Assembly: GCA_030267965.1 (NCBI GenBank)
Contig: BRYA01000197.1
Location: 1-28,844, forward strand
Length of the DNA: 28,844 bases
Origin: Triparma columacea
Taxonomy: Eukaryota; Sar; Bolidophyceae; Parmales; Triparmaceae
Reading direction: 5' to 3'
Shown: in pieces, positions 20,601-27,815 of the stretch
Layout of the letters: each line of letters begins with the position of its first letter
Position numbering within the stretch: the first letter of the stretch is position 1
Notes under the pieces: generated by a model
Seen by the model: the letters and a program-made list of their open reading frames with translations, nothing else
What the model was told of the DNA's origin: nothing
The model's database searches: none
Translations under genes and position numbers: made by a program

Positions 20601-23600
20601 TTCAAGGGTAGGAGAAGGTCGGGGTCGCGGAAGTGATCAGAAGGGAAGGCCTGGTCGTCGAGGAGGACGGTGAGCTGGTAGTTCTCAGGGTCGAAGAGCT
20701 TGCTCGGTTTCTGGAGAACATCGTCGTTGCTGGGTATGCACTCCGTCTCCCTCACCACGTGTTTGAAGTCGGAGTCCTCCTTCACGAGGGTCGGAAGGGC
20801 CGTTAGGACCTGCGTCATGGCGTCCCTGGCGACCGGGGGGGGGAGGGACTTGATGTTGGGGAGGACGAGGGAGGTGTAGTAGTGGGTGGGGGGGTAAACT
20901 CGGACCCCGAGGAGGGAGAGGGTGGAGGTCTCGGCGGGGTCGGATATCTTCACAAAGCCAACGTAGTCGGTGGTTAGGGAAGATAACACAGCCACGTCAG
21001 CCTTGGTAGGGGGGGACTTGAGGGTCTTGAACTCTACGTCATCGGCGTCGATTGATCTGTAAGTGAAGCCTCCTTGGGCGTCGAGGACCTTGAAGATAGG
21101 GAAGGTCCTAAGGATCGCCAGGGCTTCCGGCGTGTAGGGGGTTGAGGGGGGTAGGGCGACGAGGAAGTCGTAGAGCTCAGCCCTGTGGGTGGAGTCTAAG
21201 GTGCAGAAGGGGGAGGGGGGGCCGGACCGGCGGAGAGCGGCGTCAATGGCAAAGATCAGGGACGACGGGGTGGGCTCAAATATGTAGTTGAAGAGGGAGG
21301 GGGGGATCTTGATGTTGGTGGCGGAGAAGATGGAGGGGAGGAGGGTGCGGACGTTAAGGGGGGGGAGGGCGGAGACAACCCCGGGGGGGAGGAGGGACGC
21401 GGAGACGACGGAGGCGCCGCGGGAGAGATTGGTGACCAGGGAGGAGGTGGTGGGGACGATGCAGTACTGCTCGGCGACGAAAGGGATGGAGGAAGGATTG
21501 GCGCAGATGTAGGCCCAAAGTGACTGTGGGGTGGAGAAGTGGGTAGGGATGGGGGGGGGGAGGTGTGAGCGACCGAAAATATTGTATTGCGCTTGCGTTA
21601 GTGTGTGTGTGGTTGGGTTGGGTTGTGATCCTCCCCCTTCCCCCCCCCCGAGAAATAACCTCTTTTTCTCACCTTGAACCATTCTTCCCCCGGTCCCTCC
21701 TCCCCCTCCTTCCACTCCACCTGTTCCTCTCCCCTCCACTTAACCGGTACCGCCCTAGCCACGACGTCCCCCAGCATGTTAGGGTGTAGTGATAGTACGT
21801 TCATCCTTTCCTGTAGTTTCGGGTTTTTGAAAAGCTTCAAGAGTGTGGGATCCTCACGCAGACCGTCCTCGTCGATGTAAGTGTGCGGGCAGGGTGACAT
21901 TATCTCTGCGGCCTCACCCCCGGCGGTGAAGTACGGGTCGAGACCGGGGGTTACTAGGGAGGAGGCCTCGTGACGGTGGGTGAAGAGCCACTCGATTGAA
22001 GGGGAGAGGGAATTTGAGAACTTACGGAGGGCGTGGAGGGAGAGTAACTGCAAGGGGAGGGGGGGGGGGGGAAGAGGAGGGGGAGGTTAAAGTGTGGATT
22101 TAATTGACGTCCCCCTCTTGTTATTGGAACACTCCCATGTGGTAATCTACACTGTAAAAGCGTTATGTAGGGAAACGGGGCTTCCTTTTCTCACCTTTGT
22201 AAATCCCATTTCAACGAGTTGTTGTACGTGTCCCTCGTCAACCTTCTCCAAAATTTTGAATGTCCCAAGTCCCCTCCCGTCCGCCATCGGTATAAGTCTC
22301 ACCCCATCCAATTCCCTATAGTCCGTATCCGTCTCCTCCAGGTCGGATATCGCGTACTTAAGTAGTAGTTTCGCGTTACCGTGGTTACTCTTAACGCTAG
22401 GGTGATCGTCGTCCGTACCAGTGGAGTAGAAGAACCTGACGAATTCAGGCGTTGTCGTCCTAGTCGTTACTCCCCTATCAAGTAGCGTTCTTCTAACAGC
22501 GTCGTTCTTCAATATAACGAGTGGTAAGGAAGGTTCGAGTTTAAGGACATCGAGAAGTGCGGAGTCCCCAGGTGAGGATGGGAGTACGGCGGATGATGGT
22601 TTAACCCATGATGAAGTTGAGGATGAATAAAGCACGGGGGAACCCGCCACATTATCGTAGAACGCCCCTACCAAAATCTCCCAAAGAGGCGACAGTGTCT
22701 TCCCTCCCTTTTGTTCCATGGTCGGTAGTAGAGTTTCGTACTGTTCCCCTATTCTCCTTGCTGTCTTCTCAACAAGTCTAGCGTAGCATTCCGCCGCCAG
22801 GTCTTTAATTAATGCCAGGTTCCAAGATGCCCGAGCCTTACCGTCACCGGCCATATCGTCACCCCACCATACGTCCCTTCTGTTGCTTGAGAGTTCGAAG
22901 TAACCGTTTACGTGAACGGGGAGACCGGTTGATACGGGGAGGGGAAGGAAACAGTAAGCCTGACCGGAGGTTATTGGGAGAGATGAGGTGGAGGAGGGTG
23001 AAGATGAGGAGGAGGGGGAAGGAAGGAGAGCGGCACAACCGGCCCAGGGGATCAACTGGGGGAGGAGGGGGAGATAGGGGGAGGGGGGGCAGGCTGTTAA
23101 GACTTGTTTATAAAAAACCTCTTCCCATTTTTTGGGGGGCCTCTTCTATCTCACCTTCATGTGTTGTAGGTCAGGGTCGTTTGCCATAACCGTAGCTCTC
23201 CCTCCCCCCAGTTGATTGCAAACAACCCACGTCTCCCTGCTTTCCCCTTTGTATTCTTCCTCCTCCTTCTCCCCCTTTCCCCAAGCCTCGTATTTGGCTG
23301 GTAAGGTTGTTGTTACGATCTCCATTGCGTAGTCGTTGTGTTGTGGTGAGGGGGTTAGGGATGCCGTTAGTACGAAGGATCTCTTCACGCGCAGGGCTGG
23401 CGACGTCGCTATGCTTGTGGAGTGTGCAAGGATGGGAGAATCAGAGGACGCAGGCCAGTCGTAAAGTTCTATTTTCTCAACGTTCTTAAGGAAGAGGAGG
23501 AAGGAGGGTGCGGTCTTTGAGAGCTGTGAGAGGAGGTTACGGATGTCCTCGAGGGTGTGGGACTGGCGGGAGAGCTTGGAGACTGAGGCCTGAGCTGACG

Positions 23601-24323
23601 TCCGCAGGGCGAACCTGAAGGTTGTGCCTTTAAAGCGTCGGCGGAGGTCGTTCCCGAAGCATAGGAGGGGGGAAAATACGGAGGGGAGGGAGGATATTAG
23701 GGAACGGCCGGAGGGGGATGTTATGTCTATCATCTTTCCAGGATTCGCTGGGTTTATGTTGGGGACGAAGGAGGCCTGGGGGTCGAAGAGGATAACTGGT
23801 GGATGGGAAAGGAAAAGGAGGCAGGGAGCGAAAGAGTTAGTGATATTATTGCATATATTATGCGCATTGCCAAACATGTTCAAATTCCTCCCCCAATTCC
23901 CCTCCTTCTCTCACCTTTGTTCCCGCTTGAGAACATGGGTACTTCCGTAAGGTGATAAACCGAGTTAACCCCAACCCCGAACCTCCCGGTCTTGTTCCCT
24001 GACCCAGCCTTCTTTAGGGAGTTCCCGATCTGTTGTATAGATTTGAAGTCAGTCTCTGAGAACTCCGCGTCATTGTTGCAGATCAGGCTCGGTCCCCTCG
24101 TCGCTTTGCTTAGCTCGTCCACCCCTTCCCCTGTACCCGACCCCCCGTCATCCCGGGCCTCGCAGGAAACGAACCTGACAGTCCTGGCCTTTGCGTCGTC
24201 TGCGTTCTGTAGGAGCTCCTTGAGGATGGAGAGACCCTCGGGGTAGTTTCTGAGGATCTCGCGGATACGGACTGTTAGGTCTATCTTCTGACCGAAATCC
24301 GAGGCGGTTGACCAGTCTGACAT
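8626..24323 (-). CDS. Giant sacsin-like protein with C-terminal U-box, eight exons, about 4970 aa
   Basis: Exons: 24323-23915, 23795-23155, 23055-22195, 22047-21673, 21523-20132, 20022-15283, 15204-11401, 11316-8626. Phases agree and the lengths sum to 4971 codons with stop. The start is the first in-frame ATG, ten residues before the first repeat. Three sacsin repeat regions, each opening with an Hsp90-like ATPase fold, begin near residues 10, 1475 and 2890. SRR1 has ELLQNADDA and GRFGVGVNSV; SRR2 has ELIQNADDS and GRFGLGFNSV; SRR3 is degenerate. L-Y-DAPWL motifs near 1415, 2832 and 4467 mark repeat ends. An acidic, Ala-rich linker lies near 3780-3900. The U-box is at about 4890-4951 (ICPIT, DPVIASDGFTYER, AIEQWL, SP-TN, LIPN). 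Human sacsin is about 4580 aa and ends in DnaJ and HEPN domains, which I do not see here. Expected role: chaperone-type E3 ubiquitin ligase. Divergent to the ARM-RING gene. Confidence 0.9.
8686..8871 (-). other. U-box domain of the sacsin-like protein
   Basis: The segment encodes a full-length U-box with the family signature in order: ICPITRCPFDDPVIASDG, FTYEREAIEQWL, SPQTNQ and LIPNKTLKSQLE. U-boxes recruit E2 enzymes without zinc. Only about 20 residues follow, so the domain forms the C-terminus of the protein. Confidence 0.95.
9256..9456 (-). other. SH3/Tudor-like small barrel segment before the U-box
   Basis: The residues read LRPLGTFSVGDVVGVKEG, then WVYGGVVEV, a Gly/Glu loop, TRLKVDLG and EVYVF. 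This alternation of short strands with F-VGDVV and a closing V-V-F is typical of SH3-like or Tudor-like barrels. The loop is inflated by a G-rich tract. Assignment rests on pattern only. Confidence 0.4.
9334..9365 (-). other. Potential G-quadruplex in sacsin-like coding sequence
   Basis: The plus strand has C runs of 5 to 9 separated by single T residues. On the coding (minus) strand this is four or more G runs with one-base loops, a strong quadruplex pattern that would also be present in the mRNA. It encodes a Gly/Glu loop. Confidence 0.65.
11317..11400 (-). other. Cryptic in-frame intron 7 of the sacsin-like gene (84 nt)
   Basis: The donor is GTAAGT at 11400, directly after GATTTG; a perfect TACTAAC branch motif follows, then a C-rich tract with a 12-14 base C run and CTCAG ending at 11317. 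The 84 nt hold no stop and keep the frame, so a frame-based model retains 28 residues (VSNGNK through poly-Pro). Removal joins LLKDL to HVEALTEPKLLMNFVLPVF, which restores a continuous helical block of the sacsin repeat type. Confidence 0.85.
15205..15282 (-). other. Intron 6 of the sacsin-like gene (78 nt)
   Basis: Donor GAG|GTGAGG at 15283/15282, TGCTAAC branch-like motif, pyrimidine-rich end and ATCGCAG acceptor. Phase 0. It joins LEKEE to VQQASKK. Confidence 0.9.
20023..20131 (-). other. Intron 5 of the sacsin-like gene (109 nt)
   Basis: Donor GAG|GTGAGA; acceptor TAATAG|CTTGAC after a C/T-rich tract. This acceptor is chosen over the later ATTAG because it keeps phase 0 and gives GWNDELDM...QLRAIA, which aligns with the second-repeat segment GWDQDPDI...QLLALA. 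Confidence 0.85.
21524..21672 (-). other. Intron 4 of the sacsin-like gene (149 nt)
   Basis: Donor CAAG|GTGAGA, CACTAAC branch-like motif, long pyrimidine tract and CCCCACAG acceptor. Phase 0. It joins EEWFK to SLWAYI. Confidence 0.88.
22048..22194 (-). other. Intron 3 of the sacsin-like gene (147 nt)
   Basis: Donor AAAG|GTGAGA, CTTTAAC motif, a C tract with a run of 13, and TTGCAG acceptor. Phase 0. It joins MGFTK to LLSLHAL. Confidence 0.9.
23056..23154 (-). other. Intron 2 of the sacsin-like gene (99 nt)
   Basis: Donor ATGAAG|GTGAGA and CCCCCAG acceptor after a C-rich tract. Phase 0. The join HMK-LIPWAG matches the equivalent HMKFLPWGG of the second repeat, which is encoded without an intron. 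Confidence 0.92.
23796..23914 (-). other. Intron 1 of the sacsin-like gene (119 nt)
   Basis: Donor AAAG|GTGAGA, CACTAAC branch-like motif and CCACCAG acceptor. Phase 1. The join SSGNKVILFDP matches the second-repeat segment VTGDHLVMFDP. Confidence 0.92.
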
Positions 24324-24855
24324 GACTGAGAGAGGGGGTGGGAGGGAGCTGGTTGAGGGTAGAGTAGGGTGAGGAGAGTGTGTGGTGAAAGGAGAGTGTG
24401 AGAGGAGGGTGAGAGAGGAGTGTGTGGTGAGAGTGTGCGGTGAGAGGAGAAGGAGAAGAGAAGGAGAGGAGAAATAGAGGAGGGTATCCCCAAATGCCAC
24501 GAGATAGTTTTGGAGTCAATGCAGTAAATCCTCTTTAAGCCACTAATTGCCATAGATATACATACTATACGCTTGATACACCCATACACTATCGATGTGT
24601 TGCCATGGTATATCCTTACCTTCACTTATTGAGATTTTGAGAAGGAATTTGAGAATGTCCAAGAATCCAGGAATTTTTTTGCAGTTTTGTTCTGGATATT
24701 TTCGTGCTACCAACTACTACTCGCAGCCAATTCCGGGGTGGATATATCCGAATCGGATAAAAATCGGGTAAACACCACTTTTCGAAAAAAAGACTGGTGG
24801 CCAAAGCCCTATCCAAATTCAGGGAGTTCCCCGAGATCTTAATCAAGAGGTTCAA
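24324..24855. promoter_or_regulatory. Shared divergent intergenic region
   Basis: The sacsin-like gene (-) and the ARM-RING gene (+) start back to back, 532 bp apart, so this stretch should hold both promoters and 5' UTRs. The part next to the sacsin start (about 24324-24485) is a purine-rich GA/GT tract on the plus strand with repeated GGAGAGTGTG, TGTGGTGA and GGTGAGAG words, giving a pyrimidine-rich leader on the sacsin transcript. The rest is AT-richer. No clear TATA box can be assigned. Confidence 0.6.
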
Positions 24856-25787
24856 ATGGAGGGGGTTAAGGATCTCGTCAAAGTTCTAACAACCAGTAAT
24901 GGAAAGGTCGCGCTAGAGAAGGCTGCAAAGATGGTGTTGGAGCTAGGGTACGAAAAAGAGAATAAGCTCAAGTTAGTTGAGGAGAAGGGCTTGATTGGGG
25001 GATTGGTTAGGGTGATGAGGAAGGACGGAGAGAGGTTTAGGGTGGCGAGGGAAAATGCTGTGATGGCGATTACATGGATAAGTTATGACGGAGGCGCAGA
25101 GGTGAAGAAGGGTTTGTTTAAGCACGAGGGGCTGATTGCCGGCTTGGTTGAGATACTAGGACAGAAGAGGAGCGAGTATAAGTTGGCGAGGAAAAATGCT
25201 GTGATGGCGATAGGCAACATTGCTTGTATCTTTGACGCAGAGGTGAAGAAGGGGTTATTTAAGCACAAGGGGCTGATCGCCGGCTTGGTCGAGATACTAG
25301 GTCAGAAGGGGGTCGAACACAAAACTGCGAGGGAATATGCTGTGGGGGCGATAGGCAACATTGCTCTCTTTGACGCAGAGGTAAAGAAGGGGTTGTTTAA
25401 GCACGAGGGGCTGATTGCCGGCTTGGTCGAGATACTAGGTCAGAAGGGGGTCGAACACGAAACTGCGAGGGAAAATGCTGTGTGGGCGATAAACAACCTT
25501 GCTAATGATGCCGACGCAGAGTTGTTGAAGGGTTTATTTAAGCACGAGGGGCTGATTGCCGGCTTAGTTGAGATACTAGGACAGAAGGGGGTCGAATATG
25601 AAAAGGCGAGGGAATATGCTGTGGCGGCGATAAGTAAAATTGCTAATGGCGCCGATGATGAGGTGAAGGCCGGCCTATTTCACTTCCCTGAATTGATGTC
25701 ACGTATTGAGGCGATAATTGGAGACGCGGACCTCAATGGCACAAACATGAAGGACATGGCGTTGAAACTCAAGAAGAACATCGAGCA
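24843..25787 (+). repeat. 945-bp ARM duplication, copy A
   Basis: Homology with copy B starts at TCAAGAGGTTCAAAT, 13 bp before the ATG. The distance from copy A to copy B is 945 bp both at the left end (24856 to 25801) and near the right end (ATGGC at 25756 and 26701), so length differences inside cancel or are absent. It contains nested units of roughly 141 bp. Confidence 0.9.
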
Positions 25788-27261
25788 TCAAGAGGTTCAA
25801 ATTGAGGGGGTTAAGGATCTCGTCAAAGTTCTAACAACCAGTAATGGAAAGGTCGCGCTAGAGAATGCTGCAAAGACGGTGTGGGATCTAGGGTACAAAG
25901 AAGAGAATAAGCTCAAGTTAGTTGAGGAGAAGGGCTTGATTGGGGGATTGGTTAGGGTAATGAGGAAGGACGGAGAGAGGTTTAGTGAGGCGAGGGGAAA
26001 TGCAGTATGGGCGATTAAAACGATAAGTGATCGAGGAGGCGTCGAGGTGAAGAAGGGTATGTTTGAGCACGAGGGGCTGATTGCCAGCTTAGTTGAGATA
26101 CTAGGACAGAAGGGGGTCGAATACGAAACGGCGAGGGAACATGCTGTGGCGGTGATAAGCAACATTGCTTGTGTCATTGACGCAGAGGTGAAGAAGGGGT
26201 TGTTTAATCACGAGGGGCTGATTGCCCGCTTGGTTGAGATACTAAGACAGAAGGGGAGCGAGTATGAGTTGGCGAGGGAAAATGCTGTGGCGGCGATAAA
26301 CTGCATTGCTTTTGGCGCCGACGCAGAGGTAAAGAAGGGTTTGTTTAAGCACGAGGGGCTGATTGCCGGCTTGGTTGAGATACTAGGCCTGAAGGGGAGC
26401 GAGGATAAGTTGGCGAGGGTGGAGGCTGTGATGGTGATAAACTGCATTGCTCATGGCGCCGACGCAGAGGTGAAGAAGGGTTTGTTTAAGCACGAGGGGC
26501 TGATTGCCGGCTTGGTTGAGATTCTAGGATGGAATTGGGTAGAACACGAAAAGGCGAGGAAAAATGCTGTGGCGGCGATAAACATCATTGCTAATGACAA
26601 TGATGAGGTGAAGAACGGCCTATTTGACTTCCCTGAATTGATGTCACATCTTGAGGTGATAATTGGAGACGCGAACCTCAACGCTTCAGAAACGAAAAAC
26701 ATGGCACTGGTACTCAGGAAGGAGATCGATCTCGCCGTGATGCGCACCGAGCAGGCCACGATAAAATCAAACCTTGAAACAGTCCGCACCGAGCAAGCCA
26801 CAATGCGCTCTGAGCAGGTCGAGATGAAATCCTCCCTAACCTCCGTCCAGGATTCCCTCTCCCGCGTCGAGAAGGTTCTCGCCACCCTCTCCTCCAACCT
26901 CGCCACCCTCACCACAACCCTCGCCCCAACCGAAACCCTAGACCTCACCCTCTCCAACCCCCCCCCCACCACCACCGTCTCCAACGGCAACAAAAAGCGC
27001 TCAAACCTCGCCATTCTCGTAGACAATCAAGCCACCTTCAACCACACCCTCAAAAAAGTCAAAAAGGAGAAAGACGATATCTCCCGTTCCCTCGAGGCTC
27101 TAGAAGACGCCGAAACTTGCACCGTGTGCTTAGCTGCGAAACGGAGCGTCCTTTTCTTACCCTGTGGTCATTTGGTCTGCTGCGGGGTGTGCTCGGAAGG
27201 GGTCGACGAATGCCCGATTTGTAGGGAGGTTATAGACAGTAGGAAGACAGTGTTCATGTAA
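24856..27261 (+). CDS. Armadillo-repeat protein with C-terminal RING finger, 801 aa
   Basis: ATG at 24856, stop TAA at 27261, no intron needed. Residues 1-315 and 316-630 are two halves of identical length, each starting with EGVKDLVKVLTTSNGKVAL and holding about seven ARM-type units of about 47 residues (core VKKGLFKHEGLIAGLVEIL, then A-E-AV-AI-NIA). Residues about 631-690 form a coiled coil with TEQAT repeats, followed by a Thr/Pro/Asn-rich linker. A C3HC4 RING lies at 755-793: CTVC, 11 residues, CGH, LVCCGVC, then CPIC. ARM-RING architecture is typical of ubiquitin ligases in which ARM repeats bind substrate. The divergent neighbour also carries an E2-binding domain. Codons upstream of the ATG (NQEVQ) are homologous to coding sequence of the second half, so the start may have been created within the repeat. 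Confidence 0.92.
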   Translation: MEGVKDLVKVLTTSNGKVALEKAAKMVLELGYEKENKLKLVEEKGLIGGLVRVMRKDGERFRVARENAVMAITWISYDGGAEVKKGLFKHEGLIAGLVEILGQKRSEYKLARKNAVMAIGNIACIFDAEVKKGLFKHKGLIAGLVEILGQKGVEHKTAREYAVGAIGNIALFDAEVKKGLFKHEGLIAGLVEILGQKGVEHETARENAVWAINNLANDADAELLKGLFKHEGLIAGLVEILGQKGVEYEKAREYAVAAISKIANGADDEVKAGLFHFPELMSRIEAIIGDADLNGTNMKDMALKLKKNIEHQEVQIEGVKDLVKVLTTSNGKVALENAAKTVWDLGYKEENKLKLVEEKGLIGGLVRVMRKDGERFSEARGNAVWAIKTISDRGGVEVKKGMFEHEGLIASLVEILGQKGVEYETAREHAVAVISNIACVIDAEVKKGLFNHEGLIARLVEILRQKGSEYELARENAVAAINCIAFGADAEVKKGLFKHEGLIAGLVEILGLKGSEDKLARVEAVMVINCIAHGADAEVKKGLFKHEGLIAGLVEILGWNWVEHEKARKNAVAAINIIANDNDEVKNGLFDFPELMSHLEVIIGDANLNASETKNMALVLRKEIDLAVMRTEQATIKSNLETVRTEQATMRSEQVEMKSSLTSVQDSLSRVEKVLATLSSNLATLTTTLAPTETLDLTLSNPPPTTTVSNGNKKRSNLAILVDNQATFNHTLKKVKKEKDDISRSLEALEDAETCTVCLAAKRSVLFLPCGHLVCCGVCSEGVDECPICREVIDSRKTVFM
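25788..26732 (+). repeat. 945-bp ARM duplication, copy B
   Basis: This is the second copy, residues about 312-626. The phrase AAGCACGAGGGGCTGATTGC recurs in the nested units of both copies, almost without change, which points to recent amplification or gene conversion. Confidence 0.9.
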
Positions 27262-27542
27262 AAATAAGGAGATGTATAATCATGAAATTGGGGATCCCAC
27301 GAGGAGTTTACCTTGCACAAGAATTCGCCTTGAGAGTTCACGCGGAAAGGAAGAAGGAGACAGGAGATGAGGGGAGCGAAATGACCGTGAGATGCGAGCC
27401 ACACGGACAAGCCTACCAAGAAGCACGAGACGACCTGAAGGGCTTGAGGAGCGCTCATGGAAGTCTCCGCAGATTCCACTCTTTTTTCTCTCTCAAATTC
27501 TGACAGATCCGAAACAGACTCATTATTTGTTGAGATAAGTTA

Positions 27543-27754
27543 GTAAGTCTCTTTGTTGATTTCAACGTGTATATTACGTACTACAAAGTAGTGTATGTTA
27601 GAGTTGTATCATTGCTCCAATAAACATACATATATTGCAATAGAATCCACACACAGACATTAAAATCCTCACTCATTAACCCTTCTTTCCCGATCCATAA
27701 TAATAATCTCACCCCCCCCCCCCCCCCCAACCCAACTATTCTCTTGCTATTGCA
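27543..27754 (+). other. Candidate 5'-UTR intron (212 nt)
   Basis: Consensus donor GTAAGT at 27543; ATTAAC branch-like word; 17-C run and pyrimidines; CTATTGCAG acceptor at 27754. These match the style of the other introns in the window. Splicing joins upstream sequence ending TTA to ACC, giving TAA in one frame, so it fits a UTR intron before the ATG at 27816 better than a coding intron. Confidence 0.4.
27712..27728 (+). repeat. Poly-C run (17)
   Basis: A homopolymer of 17 C directly upstream of a candidate splice acceptor. Comparable runs on the gene strand occur before acceptors of the sacsin-like gene. Its exact length is uncertain in sequencing. Confidence 0.8.
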
Positions 27755-27815
27755 GACCAAACTTCCCACAACCTATTATCCTTCCTCCCAGTTTTATACT
27801 ACCCTGACACGCCAA

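Larger units (their letters stand above)
27262..27815. other. Intergenic region with a possible 5'-UTR intron
   Basis: This holds the 3' end of the ARM-RING transcript and the leader of the next gene. Two overlapping short frames (27282-27503 plus; 27168-27458 minus, signal-peptide-like start) are not convincing. A GTAAGT at 27543, a TTAAC word near 27677, a 17-base C run (27712-27728) and TTGCAG ending at 27754 look like an intron. Confidence 0.5.

Noticed and set aside
24324..24500. N-terminal extension of the sacsin-like protein through a Ser/Thr/His/Pro-rich frame
   Set aside because: It lacks an ATG (starts at GTG), is low-complexity pyrimidine-rich leader sequence, and the first repeat begins directly after the ATG at 24323.
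24622..24855. Minus-strand frame of 77 codons in the divergent promoter
   Set aside because: It starts only at a TTG codon, has no domain and lies in the region between two gene starts.
27168..27458. Minus-strand frame of 96 codons with a signal-peptide-like N-terminus
   Set aside because: It overlaps the RING-coding end of the ARM-RING gene, and its tail is antisense to conserved cysteine codons. No domain; probably a chance frame.
27282..27503. Plus-strand frame of 73 codons after the ARM-RING gene
   Set aside because: Short, low similarity to any fold I know, and better explained as 3' UTR or leader of the next gene.
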